From an uncultured Selenomonadales bacterium (lineage in GTDB: Bacteria; Bacillota; Negativicutes; Acidaminococcales; Acidaminococcaceae): DNA of 64,000 nt. Within the stretch, counting starts at the first letter, position 1. Each line of letters starts with the position of its first letter. The DNA is taken from NCBI GenBank assembly GCA_900315805.1, contig ONAN01000001.1, forward strand, positions 1 to 64,000. Direction: 5' to 3'. Both the position numbers and the translations under genes were made by a program. The notes below the pieces were generated by a model that was given only the letters and a program-made list of their open reading frames with translations, made no database searches and was not told the DNA's origin. Shown piece by piece: positions 17,438 through 26,300 of this stretch.

Positions 17438-18133
17438 ATGAAAGGTAAACTGTACAGCGTGGGCGTAGGCCCCGGCGATCCGGAACTGATGACGGCGAAG
17501 GCCATCCGCCTGATCAAGGAATGCGATGTCCTCGCCATTCCGCAGGGCGACAGCGACGTGCTCGTCGCGAAGAACATCGTGACCGGCCTCATCGACATCT
17601 CGAAGAAGGAACAGCTCATCGTCTACATGCCCATGGTCAAGGACCATGACGTCATCACCAAGGCGCACCGCAAGGGCGCTGACGATATCGAGAAGTACCT
17701 GGACGAAGGCAAGAACGTGGTCTTCATCACCCTGGGCTGCCCGACCGTGTATGCAACGTGCATCTACGTGCACAAACTGGTAGGGAAGGACGGCTACGAG
17801 ACGGAACTGGTTCCGGGCGTGACGAGCTTCTGCGCCGTGGCGGCGAAACTGAACACGTCGCTCTGCGAGAAGGCGGAACCCCTGACGATCCTGCCCGGCA
17901 GCTACAAGGAATCGGACCGGTTCCTGGATATGCCCGGCAACAAGATCCTCATGAAATCGGCTTCGGAAATCGGCCGTGTCCGTGACGAAGTGCTCAAGCG
18001 CGGCCTGCACGCGCAAATGATTGAAAACTGCGGCCTGCCCGGCGAAAAGATCTACAAGGACCTTCGCGACGTCGATGACAAGAGCAGCTATTTCTCGGTG
18101 ATTCTGGTTAAGGAAAAGGAGTTTGAAGACTGA
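17438..18133 (+). CDS. cbiL: Cobalt-precorrin-2 C20-methyltransferase CbiL
   Basis: 231 residues of the tetrapyrrole methylase fold: GVGPGDPELMTAKAIRLI at the N-terminus (the SAM-binding loop), GCPTVYATC, and VPGVTSFCAVAAKLN near residue 125, all as in CbiL/CobI. It adds the C-20 methyl group to cobalt-precorrin-2, the first ring methylation in this operon. ATG 17438 is preferred over an upstream extension because the Rossmann-like strand begins right after it; AAGGGG lies 11 bases before. The stop overlaps the cbiF start (TGATG). Confidence 0.94.
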   Translation: MKGKLYSVGVGPGDPELMTAKAIRLIKECDVLAIPQGDSDVLVAKNIVTGLIDISKKEQLIVYMPMVKDHDVITKAHRKGADDIEKYLDEGKNVVFITLGCPTVYATCIYVHKLVGKDGYETELVPGVTSFCAVAAKLNTSLCEKAEPLTILPGSYKESDRFLDMPGNKILMKSASEIGRVRDEVLKRGLHAQMIENCGLPGEKIYKDLRDVDDKSSYFSVILVKEKEFED

Positions 18134-18900
18134 TGATTTACTTTATCGGCGCCGGCCCCGGCGCGGCTGATCTGATTACCGTACGCGGCAAGGAACTGCT
18201 GGAAAAGGCAGACCTCATCATTTATGCCGGTTCCCTGGTCAATCCGGAACTGCTGCAATACGCGAAACCGGGCTGCAAGATCATGAACAGTGCCGTCATG
18301 ACGCTGGAAGAAGTCATTGCCGCCATGGTTCCCGCCGCCCAGCGCGGCGAACTGGTGGTGCGCCTGCATACGGGCGACCCCAGTGTCTACGGTGCCCACC
18401 GCGAACAGATGGACATGCTGAACAGCTACAACCTGGACTACGAAGTCGTACCGGGCGTAAGCTCCTTCTGCGCGGCAGCCGCCGCCCTGAAGGCGGAATA
18501 TACGCTGCCCGACGTCAGCCAGTCCGTCATCATCACCCGCATGGAAGGCCGCACGGGCGTGCCGCCGAAACAGAAGATCGTCGATTATGCCAAACACCAT
18601 GCCACCATGGTCATCTTCCTGAGCGCCGGCATGCTGGAGAAGCTGCAGAAGGAACTGATGGCCGGCGGCTACAAGGCCGACGAACCGGCCGCCATCGTCT
18701 ACAAGGCTTCCTGGCCGGACCAGAAGGTGTTCCGCTGCACCGTCGGCACCATTGCCGAAACGGCAGCCAAAAACAACATCCACAACCTGGCCCTCATCAC
18801 CGTGGGCGGGTTCCTGGGCACGGCTTACGAACGCAGCGAACTGTACAACCCGACCTTTGAGACGGGCTTCCGCAAGGCCGACGCCAGCAAGTGCATGTAA
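18133..18900 (+). CDS. cbiF: Cobalt-precorrin-4 C11-methyltransferase CbiF
   Basis: 255 residues. It begins MIYFIGAGPGAADLITVRG, the typical CbiF/CobM N-terminus, followed by LIIYAGSLVNPEL, LHTGDPSVYGA and VPGVSSFCAAAAAL. It methylates C-11 of cobalt-precorrin-4. It overlaps cbiL by one base and is followed by cbiG after 70 bases. Confidence 0.96.
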   Translation: MIYFIGAGPGAADLITVRGKELLEKADLIIYAGSLVNPELLQYAKPGCKIMNSAVMTLEEVIAAMVPAAQRGELVVRLHTGDPSVYGAHREQMDMLNSYNLDYEVVPGVSSFCAAAAALKAEYTLPDVSQSVIITRMEGRTGVPPKQKIVDYAKHHATMVIFLSAGMLEKLQKELMAGGYKADEPAAIVYKASWPDQKVFRCTVGTIAETAAKNNIHNLALITVGGFLGTAYERSELYNPTFETGFRKADASKCM

Positions 18901-18970
18901 AACCGGAAACGAAGTAAGATGCTGCCGGCCCGGCGGCCGGCACGGAAGAGAGATACAGAAGGATGGTACC

Positions 18971-20017
18971 ATGAACGCGCTAATCTTTTCCTTTACGAGG
19001 AACGGGGCGAAAATCAGCGTCCGGCTGGAAAAATACCTGGAAACCTGCGGCTTCGAGACGGAAATGTACACCATGCGCCGTTACGCCGACCCGCAGGCCG
19101 GCCTGAAGGTCATTGCGCCGTCCCTGAAGGAATTGTGCGGCATGGCGTTCCAGACCTGCCGCCTCATCATCTTCATCGGGGCCACGGGTATCGCCATCCG
19201 GACCATCGCACCCTTCATCCGCAGCAAGGTGAAGGACCCGGCCATCGTCTCCATTGACGAGCAGGGCCGCTTCGTCATCCCGCTGCTGTCGGGCCATATC
19301 GGCGGTGCCAACGCCCTGGCCGCGGGCATTGCGGAATTTCTCAAGGCCGTTCCCGTCATCACGACGGCGACGGACATCAATGACCTGTTTGCCGTGGACG
19401 AATGGGCGGCCCGCCACAATATGGCCATTTCCAACCTGCCCAGCGCCAAAACCTTCGCGTCCTATCTGGTGGACTGCAAGAAGGTGGGCGTCAAGAGCGA
19501 TTTCCCCATCCGGGGACCGCTGCCGAAGGGCCTGGTCCTGGCGGAGGAGGGGCCGGTCGGCATGGCCATTTCCCTGCACAAGTCCGTGCAGCCCTTCGTG
19601 GAAACGGTGGTCCTGCGGCCCCGCATCCTGCACCTGGGCATCGGCTGCCGCAAGGGGACGACCATGGACGCCATCGAGGAACTGGTCATCCGGGAGCTGA
19701 CCCGGCTGCGCGTCACCCTGAGCGTCGTGACGGGGCTGGCCTCCATCGACGTGAAAAAGGACGAACCGGGCCTCCTGTCCTTTGCCCGGGAGTACGCCCT
19801 GCCCATCCATTTCTACACGGCGGCGGAACTGCAGGCCGTGGAGGGCGATTTCACACCGTCCGCCTTCGTGGCACAGACCGTCGGCGTGGACAACGTGTGT
19901 GAACGGGCAGCCGTACTGGACAGCCGCGGCGGCAGCCTGCTGCTGCGCAAAACCAGCGCCAAGGGCGTGACCCTGGCCGTGGCCATGGAAGATTTCACCG
20001 TGGATTTCAATAAATGA
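18971..20017 (+). CDS. cbiG: Cobalt-precorrin-5A hydrolase CbiG
   Basis: 348 residues. CbiG opens the ring-A delta-lactone of cobalt-precorrin-5A and releases acetaldehyde, a step specific to the anaerobic pathway. Visible blocks: FIGATGIAIRTIAPFI (near residue 65), PLLSGHIGGANALA (near 100), ITTATDINDLFAVDEWA, and the C-terminal-domain start LHLGIGCRKGTTMDAIE. The full N-terminal, central and C-terminal architecture is present, unfused to cbiH. AGAAGGA lies before ATG 18971. Confidence 0.95.
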   Translation: MNALIFSFTRNGAKISVRLEKYLETCGFETEMYTMRRYADPQAGLKVIAPSLKELCGMAFQTCRLIIFIGATGIAIRTIAPFIRSKVKDPAIVSIDEQGRFVIPLLSGHIGGANALAAGIAEFLKAVPVITTATDINDLFAVDEWAARHNMAISNLPSAKTFASYLVDCKKVGVKSDFPIRGPLPKGLVLAEEGPVGMAISLHKSVQPFVETVVLRPRILHLGIGCRKGTTMDAIEELVIRELTRLRVTLSVVTGLASIDVKKDEPGLLSFAREYALPIHFYTAAELQAVEGDFTPSAFVAQTVGVDNVCERAAVLDSRGGSLLLRKTSAKGVTLAVAMEDFTVDFNK

Positions 20018-20060
20018 TTTGCAGGCACGGGACGCGTCCTGTGCAGAAGGAGTTAGTGAC

Positions 20061-20795
20061 ATGAGCAAAATTTACGTAGTCAGCCTGGGACCGGGCGGGA
20101 AGGAACAGATGACCTACCGGGCCGTCAAAGCCCTGGAATCCTGCGATGTCATTCTGGGTTACAACGTCTATATCGACCTGATCAAAGATGATTTTCCGGG
20201 CAAAAAGTTCCTCAAGAACGGCATGCGCAAGGAAGTGGACCGCTGCAAGGCCACGCTGGACGAAGCCCTGAAGGGCCAGACCGTCGCCATCGTCAGCAGC
20301 GGCGACGCCGGCGTATACGGCATGGCGGGCATCATGCACGAAGTAGCCGCCGGTCATCCGGAAGTGGAAATCGAAGTCATTCCGGGCATCACGGCAGCCT
20401 GCTCCGGGGCGGCTGTCCTGGGCGCGCCGCTCATCTGCGACTTCTGCCTCATTTCCCTGAGCGACCTGCTGACGCCGTGGGAAAAGATTGAAAAACGCCT
20501 GGACTGCGCCGCCCAGGGCGATTTCTGCATCGCCATCTACAATCCGCGCAGCCACAAGCGTGCCGATTACCTGCAGAAGGCCTGCGATATCCTGCTGCGC
20601 CATCAGCGCGGCGACGTTCCCGCCGGCATTGTGCACAACATCGGCCGCAACGGCGAATGCTGCGAAGTGACGACGTTGAAGGAACTGCGCGACCACACGG
20701 AAGGCGTCGATATGTTCAGCACCGTCTTCATCGGCAATTCCCAGAGCAAAGTGATCAACGGCAAGATTGTGACGCCGAGAGGATATCATTTATGA
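20061..20795 (+). CDS. cbiH: Cobalt-precorrin-3 C17-methyltransferase CbiH
   Basis: 244 residues. MSKIYVVSLGPGGKEQMTYRA at the N-terminus, GYNVYIDLI, VSSGDAGVYGMAGI and YNPRSHKRADYL are the CbiH/CobJ signatures. It methylates C-17 and drives ring contraction. AGAAGGAG precedes the ATG, and the stop overlaps the cbiJ ATG (ATGA). Confidence 0.95.
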   Translation: MSKIYVVSLGPGGKEQMTYRAVKALESCDVILGYNVYIDLIKDDFPGKKFLKNGMRKEVDRCKATLDEALKGQTVAIVSSGDAGVYGMAGIMHEVAAGHPEVEIEVIPGITAACSGAAVLGAPLICDFCLISLSDLLTPWEKIEKRLDCAAQGDFCIAIYNPRSHKRADYLQKACDILLRHQRGDVPAGIVHNIGRNGECCEVTTLKELRDHTEGVDMFSTVFIGNSQSKVINGKIVTPRGYHL

Positions 20796-21553
20796 AACGG
20801 GTTGTCTGGCTGATTGCGGGGACCAGCGAAGGCCGGAAACTGGCGGAAGCCTTGTCGGACCTGGATGTGCGCGTCCTCGTCACGGTGGCGACGGAATACG
20901 GCGCCTCCCTGTATCCGGAAAAGGAGAATGTCGAGGTCTATGCCAAGCGCATGACCTATGACGACATGTGCGCGTTTTTGCGGGAAAAGGATCCCGAACT
21001 GGTCGTGGACGCGTCGCACCCGTACGCGAAGATCGTGACGGAGACCGTGAGCCGCGCCTGCCGCGACCTGGGGTACGAATACCTGCGTATGCTGCGCCCG
21101 GCCACGCCGCATCCGGACTGCATCGACGTCCACAATTTCGACGAGGCCGTGGAAGTGCTCAGCGGCACGGAAGGTCCCGTCTTCCTGACGACGGGAAGCA
21201 AGAACCTCGTCGATTTCACGAAGCTCCCGGACTACAAGGAGCGCGTCACATGCCGCATCCTGCCGCTGCGGGGATCTCTGGACAACGCCCTGAACCTGGG
21301 CTATCAGCCTTCCCACATCATCTGTATGCAAGGGCCTTTTTCCAAAGAGCTGAACGTGGCCATGTTCCACCAGTGCGGCGCCCGATACGTCGTATCCAAG
21401 GACTCGGGCAAGGCCGGCGGCTTTGAGGACAAACTGGCCGCTGCCGCCGAAGTGGGGGCGAAACTCGTCCTCATCGACCGCATCCCCGAAACGGGGGATG
21501 ACCTGGAACGGGTCCTGGAAATTTTACGGCAGCGCTTCGGAAAAGGGGCTTAA
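20792..21553 (+). CDS. cbiJ: Cobalt-precorrin-6A reductase CbiJ
   Basis: 253 residues. WLIAGTSEGRKLAEAL (nucleotide-binding N-terminus) and VVDASHPYA near residue 75 are the family signatures of CbiJ/CobK, which reduces the macrocycle of precorrin-6A with a pyridine nucleotide. ATGA overlap with cbiH. SKDSGKAGGFEDKLAAA is the conserved C-terminal block. Confidence 0.94.
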   Translation: MKRVVWLIAGTSEGRKLAEALSDLDVRVLVTVATEYGASLYPEKENVEVYAKRMTYDDMCAFLREKDPELVVDASHPYAKIVTETVSRACRDLGYEYLRMLRPATPHPDCIDVHNFDEAVEVLSGTEGPVFLTTGSKNLVDFTKLPDYKERVTCRILPLRGSLDNALNLGYQPSHIICMQGPFSKELNVAMFHQCGARYVVSKDSGKAGGFEDKLAAAAEVGAKLVLIDRIPETGDDLERVLEILRQRFGKGA

Positions 21554-21565
21554 AAGGAGTTCATT

Positions 21566-22780
21566 ATGCTGAAAGTCAATGTCATCGGCATCGGCCCGGG
21601 CAATCCGGACCTGTTGACGGGCGAAGCCCGCAACGCCATCGCGGAAAGCACGATCCTGGCCGGCGATAAGCGCATGGTGGCCCAGTTCGGCGAAGGGAAG
21701 AAGGTCTATACGACCTTCCGCACGAACGAGCTGGCGGCCATCGCGGCCCAGGCGGACCCCGAAAAGGACGTACTGGGCATCCTGGTTTCCGGCGACGTCG
21801 GATTCTTCAGCCTCGCCCAGACCATCACGGGCAAGCTGCCGGATTGCGATGTCCGCCGTTATTGCGGCATCAGCAGCCTCGTCTATTTCGCGGCGAAACT
21901 GCAGATGAGCTGGAACGACGCGGCCATCGTCAGCATGCACGGCCGCAACCAGCACCTGGCCGCGGCGGTCTTCGAACACGCGAAGGTCTTTTCCCTGACG
22001 GGCGGCGACAACCTGCCCCAGGTCCTGTGCCGCCAGCTGTGTGACACGGGCCTCGGCTATGTGACGGTCTACGTGGGCTCCAATCTGTCCTATGAAAATG
22101 AAAAGATCGTGAAGGGGACGGCGGAAGAGATCGCCCAGGGCGATTTTCCCTCCCTCTCGGTCATGATGATCCTGAACGATAAGGCGGGACAGCCTGTCCG
22201 CCGGGGCGTGCACGGCCTCGACGACAGCCTCTTCCTGCGCGGCAAGGCGCCCATGACGAAACAGGAAGTGCGTTCCGTGTCCATTTCGAAACTGCAGCCC
22301 CGGGCGACGGATGTCATTTACGACATCGGCGCCGGCACGGGTTCCTGCTCGGTCGAACTGGCCCTGCAGGCCCCGCTGGGTTCCGTCTATGCCTTCGAGC
22401 AGAAGGAAGAGGCCCTGGAGCTGCTGGCCCGGAACAAGGAAAAGTTCCGCTGTGACAACCTCATCATCGTGCCCGGCGAAGCGTCGGAGCACCTGGCGGA
22501 AGCCCCTGCTCCGGACTGCGTCTTCATCGGCGGCAGCGGCGGCAAAATGGGTAAGATGCTGGATGACATTTACGGCCGCAACCCCGCGTGCCGCATCGTC
22601 ATCAACGTCATCGCCCTGGAGACGCTGTGCGCCGTGGTGGAATATTACAAAGCAAAACCCGGTTACAGCCTGGACATCGTCAACGTGTCCACGGCCTACA
22701 ACCGCAAACTGGGCCGCTACAACCTGATGATGGCCCAGAATCCGATTTATGTCATTACGGCCGTCCAGACGGCGGAATGA
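21566..22780 (+). CDS. cbiET: Cobalt-precorrin-7 C5/C15-methyltransferase, CbiE-CbiT fusion
   Basis: 404 residues, a natural fusion. Residues about 1-205 are CbiE (GIGPGNPDLLTGEA, VSGDVGFFSLA, SMHGRN) and about 215-404 are CbiT, a class I SAM methyltransferase (VIYDIGAGTGSCSVELA, then VFIGGSGGKMGKML). Together they methylate C-5 and C-15 and decarboxylate the C-12 acetate. The same arrangement is called CobL in aerobic producers. It follows cbiJ by 12 bases. Confidence 0.95.
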   Translation: MLKVNVIGIGPGNPDLLTGEARNAIAESTILAGDKRMVAQFGEGKKVYTTFRTNELAAIAAQADPEKDVLGILVSGDVGFFSLAQTITGKLPDCDVRRYCGISSLVYFAAKLQMSWNDAAIVSMHGRNQHLAAAVFEHAKVFSLTGGDNLPQVLCRQLCDTGLGYVTVYVGSNLSYENEKIVKGTAEEIAQGDFPSLSVMMILNDKAGQPVRRGVHGLDDSLFLRGKAPMTKQEVRSVSISKLQPRATDVIYDIGAGTGSCSVELALQAPLGSVYAFEQKEEALELLARNKEKFRCDNLIIVPGEASEHLAEAPAPDCVFIGGSGGKMGKMLDDIYGRNPACRIVINVIALETLCAVVEYYKAKPGYSLDIVNVSTAYNRKLGRYNLMMAQNPIYVITAVQTAE

Positions 22781-22843
22781 CCCGTGCCGGTTCCGGACGT
22801 TCCTGTTCCGGTGCCGGCCGATGTATATCAGGAGATGATCGCC

Positions 22844-24223
22844 ATGACAGCTATTGAGACCCTCCGCGTACCGCGCCTTCTGCTGGCGGCGGCACAGAGC
22901 GGCAGCGGCAAGACGACCCTGTTCTGCGGCATCCTGCGTGCCCTGTTGAACAAGGGCCTGCGGGCCGCCGCGTTCAAGAGCGGCCCCGACTATATCGACC
23001 CCATGTTCCATACGCGCGTCATCGGAGCTCCTTCCCGCAACCTGGACATTTTCCTGACGGGGAAGGAGAACGTGAAGCGCCTGCTGGCGAAAAACGCCGC
23101 GGACAAGGACATGGCCCTCCTGGAGGGTGCCATGGGGTATTACGACGGCATGGCCAACTCCTGCGACGGCAGCGCCTATGACCTGGCACGGACCGTGGGC
23201 GCGCCGGTGGTGCTCATCGTCAACGGCAAAGGTGCCGCCCTCTCCATGGCGGCCATCGTGAAGGGCTTCAAGGATTTCCGTCCGGACAGCAATATCCGCG
23301 GCGTCATCCTGAACAATGTGACGGAAATGACGTACCGCTTCTACAAGGACACGCTGGAAAAGGAAACGGGTGTCCGCTTTTACGGCTTTTTCCCCCATAT
23401 GGCGGACTGCAGCCTGGAAAGCCGCCATCTCGGCCTCGTGACGGCCGGGGAGGTAGGGAACCTGGAGACGATCGTGCAGAAACTGGCGGACCAGGCGGCC
23501 CGATCCATCGACCTGGACGGCCTGGTGGAACTGGCCCGTTCCGCGGCGCCCCTGTCTTACGAACCGCTGGATATCCGGCCCCTGGGACACGTGCGCATCG
23601 CCGTGGCCCGCGACAAGGCCTTCTGTTTCTATTACCAGGATGCCCTGGACCTGCTGGCGGAAATGGGGGCGGAGATCGTGGAGTTTTCCCCGCTGACCGA
23701 CAACGTATTGCCGGACTGTGACGGCCTCTACATGGGCGGCGGTTATCCGGAACTCTATGCCCGGCAGCTGACGGACAACGAGACCATGCGCCGCGACATA
23801 AAGGAGAAGCTGGCCGGCGGGCTGCCCTGCTATGCCGAGTGCGGCGGCTTCATGTACCTGATGGAGGGCTTCAAGGCGGACGACGGCTTTTATCCCTGGG
23901 TCGGCGCTGTAGAGGGACGGTGCTGGATGACGAAACGCCTCGTGCGCTTCGGGTACGTCAACCTGACGGCCCACGTGGACAATGTCCTCTGCAAGGCCGG
24001 CGGGTCCATTCCGGCCCATGAGTTCCATTATTCCGACAGCGACCAGAACGGGACCGCCTTTACGGCCGTGAAGGCCCTGCGCACGTTGTCCTGGCCCTGC
24101 GCCCAGGCGACGGAAACCATGTATGCCGGGTATCCCCATATCCATCTGTGGGGCAATCCGGAATTCGCTGAAAACTTCGTGCGCGCCTGCGTACGTTACC
24201 AAAAGAAGGGTGCTTCCAAATGA
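22844..24223 (+). CDS. cbiA: Cobyrinate a,c-diamide synthase CbiA
   Basis: 459 residues. It amidates the a and c side chains of (cobalt) cobyrinic acid, using ATP and glutamine. The N-terminal ATPase domain shows AQSGSGKTT and FKSGPDYIDPMFH; the C-terminal glutamine amidotransferase domain shows MGGGYPELYA and the nucleophile cysteine in YAECGGFMYLM (near residue 335). ATG 22844, with CAGGAG 9 bases before it, is better than the GTG at 22784, whose extra residues are a low-complexity Pro/Val stretch. The stop overlaps cbiB (ATGA). Confidence 0.94.
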   Translation: MTAIETLRVPRLLLAAAQSGSGKTTLFCGILRALLNKGLRAAAFKSGPDYIDPMFHTRVIGAPSRNLDIFLTGKENVKRLLAKNAADKDMALLEGAMGYYDGMANSCDGSAYDLARTVGAPVVLIVNGKGAALSMAAIVKGFKDFRPDSNIRGVILNNVTEMTYRFYKDTLEKETGVRFYGFFPHMADCSLESRHLGLVTAGEVGNLETIVQKLADQAARSIDLDGLVELARSAAPLSYEPLDIRPLGHVRIAVARDKAFCFYYQDALDLLAEMGAEIVEFSPLTDNVLPDCDGLYMGGGYPELYARQLTDNETMRRDIKEKLAGGLPCYAECGGFMYLMEGFKADDGFYPWVGAVEGRCWMTKRLVRFGYVNLTAHVDNVLCKAGGSIPAHEFHYSDSDQNGTAFTAVKALRTLSWPCAQATETMYAGYPHIHLWGNPEFAENFVRACVRYQKKGASK

Positions 24224-25197
24224 TGCTTCTGGGTTCGATTGTCTGCGGGTTCATCCTGGACCTGCTCATAGGAGATCCCCACGGCTGGCCGCATCCGATC
24301 TGCCTCATCGGCAACCTCATCGGCTGGCTGGAAAAAAGGGTGCGGGCCGTGGCCGGGGAAAATCCCCGGGGCCTGCTGTGCGGCGGGTTCGTCATCGTCG
24401 TGGTGACCTGCTTTTTGTCCTTCACCGTGCCGTACGTCATCCTGAAGGCGGCGGAACGGTTCCATCCGTGGCTCCGCTTCGTGCTGGAGACCATCATGTG
24501 TTACCAGATCTTCTGCACGCGCTCCCTGCGCGACGAGAGCATGAAGGTCTATACGGCGCTGGAGGCGGGTGACCTGCCCCTGGGCCGCAAGATGCTTTCC
24601 TGGATCGTGGGCCGCGATACCCAGGACCTGAGCGCGGAAGAGGTCATCAAGGGCGCCGTGGAGACCGTGGCGGAAAACACGGCCGACGGCATCCTGGCCC
24701 CCATGCTCTACATGTTCCTCGGCGGCGCGCCCCTGGCGTTCCTGTACAAAGGCATCAACACGATGGATTCCATGATTGCGTACCGGGACCCGAAATACCT
24801 GTATATCGGCCGGGTGGCAGCCCACCTGGACGACGTGGCCAACTTCGTACCAGCCCGCGTCTGTGCCTTCTGCATGCTGGCGGCGGCCTTTTTCACGGGA
24901 CTCGACGTGCGCCGGGCCTGGAAGACCTTCGTCCGCGACCGTTACCATCACCTGAGCCCCAATTCGGCCCAGACCGAATCCGTGGCGGCCGGCGCCCTGC
25001 ACCTTATGCTGGGCGGGGACCATTACTATTTCGGCAAGCTGGTCCATAAACAGACCATCGGCGATGACCTGATGCCGCCCAAAGCATGGCACATCAAACA
25101 GATGAACGTGCTCATGTATTTCACGGCCATCACGGGCCTGTTGGTCTTCAGCCTCATCCGGGCCCTGTGGGTCTTCCACAGCGCGAGCCTTATGTAA
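24220..25197 (+). CDS. cbiB: Adenosylcobinamide-phosphate synthase CbiB
   Basis: 325 residues, a polytopic membrane protein that joins adenosylcobyric acid to (R)-1-aminopropan-2-ol phosphate. Family blocks: DLLIGDPHGWPHPICLIG at the N-terminus, ETVAENTADGILAPMLY near residue 150, and NTMDSMIAYRDPKYLYIG. It starts inside the cbiA stop and ends 14 bases before cobD, whose product supplies its aminopropanol substrate. Confidence 0.95.
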   Translation: MMLLGSIVCGFILDLLIGDPHGWPHPICLIGNLIGWLEKRVRAVAGENPRGLLCGGFVIVVVTCFLSFTVPYVILKAAERFHPWLRFVLETIMCYQIFCTRSLRDESMKVYTALEAGDLPLGRKMLSWIVGRDTQDLSAEEVIKGAVETVAENTADGILAPMLYMFLGGAPLAFLYKGINTMDSMIAYRDPKYLYIGRVAAHLDDVANFVPARVCAFCMLAAAFFTGLDVRRAWKTFVRDRYHHLSPNSAQTESVAAGALHLMLGGDHYYFGKLVHKQTIGDDLMPPKAWHIKQMNVLMYFTAITGLLVFSLIRALWVFHSASLM

Positions 25198-25211
25198 GGA
25201 GCTGGAATGCG

Positions 25212-26300
25212 ATGTATCAATATGTTCACGGCGGCGATATCTACGGAGCGGACGGCCTTCCGCAAAAGAAGGTGCTCCTCGATTTTTCCGCCAATATCAA
25301 TCCCCTCGGGATTCCCTCGGGCGTACGCCAGGCAATCCGCGACGCCATCGCGGGCTGCGTCAATTATCCCGACCCCTTCTGCCGGCGCCTGCGCGCCAGG
25401 CTGGCAGAGCGGCTGGGCGTGCCGGCGGAACGGATTTACTGCGGGAACGGCGCTTCCGACGTGCTGTTCCGTCTCGCCTTTTCCATCCGGCCGAAGCGCA
25501 CGCTCGTGCTGGCTCCCACCTTCGCCGATTACGAACGGGCGGCCACGGCGGCAGGCAGTAAGATGGACTATTTCGTCCTGCGCAAAGAGGACGGCTTCCG
25601 CGTGACGCCGGACCTGGTGCAGGCCATTACGAAACGGACGGGAATGGTCATCCTCTGCAACCCGAACAACCCGACGGGGCAGCTGACGGAGAAGTCCCTG
25701 CTCCAAAAGGTGCTGCAGAAATGCGCGGACCTGGACATTCCCCTTATCATCGATGAATGTTTCCTTGATTTTCTGGCGGACCCTGCAGCCTGGTCCCTGC
25801 TGGACCTGACGGGCCGCTATCCCAACCTGGTGATCCTGAAGGCCTTTACGAAGAGCCACGCCATCCCCGGTGTCCGTCTCGGCTACTGCGTGACGGGCAA
25901 TGCGGACCTGCTCGACCGGCTCTACGCCTGCGGCCCGGACTGGAATGTGTCCGGACTGGCCCAGGCGGCCGGTGTCGCGGCCCTGGAGGACGAGTCCTAC
26001 ATGGAAGCGACGCGGCAGCTGATGGCGCGGGAGCGGGAGTACATGACGACGCAGCTCCGCCGGCTGGGCCTGACGGTCTACGACGGCGCGGCGGATTACC
26101 TGTTCTTTTACGCGCCGCAGGACCCGGGCTGGGGCGCCCTTTTGCGGGAGCGCGGCATCCTTATCCGGGACTGCTCCAATTACCACGGCCTCGGCAAAGG
26201 GTATTACCGCGTGGCCGTGAAACAGCGCCGGCAGAACCGGCAGCTGATTAAGGAAATGAAGGAAATTAAGAAGCATGCGTTCATTACTGATCTTGATTGA
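25212..26300 (+). CDS. cobD: L-threonine-O-3-phosphate decarboxylase CobD
   Basis: 362 residues, a PLP enzyme related to histidinol-phosphate aminotransferase. The opening MYQYVHGGDIYG and LDFSANINPLG are specific to CobD; CGNGASDVLFRLAF, CNPNNPTGQL and KAFTKSHAIPGVRLG (with the PLP lysine) follow. It makes aminopropanol phosphate from threonine phosphate for CbiB. ATG 25212 has AAGGAGC 8 bases upstream. The 3' end overlaps the next gene by 26 bases. Confidence 0.93.
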   Translation: MYQYVHGGDIYGADGLPQKKVLLDFSANINPLGIPSGVRQAIRDAIAGCVNYPDPFCRRLRARLAERLGVPAERIYCGNGASDVLFRLAFSIRPKRTLVLAPTFADYERAATAAGSKMDYFVLRKEDGFRVTPDLVQAITKRTGMVILCNPNNPTGQLTEKSLLQKVLQKCADLDIPLIIDECFLDFLADPAAWSLLDLTGRYPNLVILKAFTKSHAIPGVRLGYCVTGNADLLDRLYACGPDWNVSGLAQAAGVAALEDESYMEATRQLMAREREYMTTQLRRLGLTVYDGAADYLFFYAPQDPGWGALLRERGILIRDCSNYHGLGKGYYRVAVKQRRQNRQLIKEMKEIKKHAFITDLD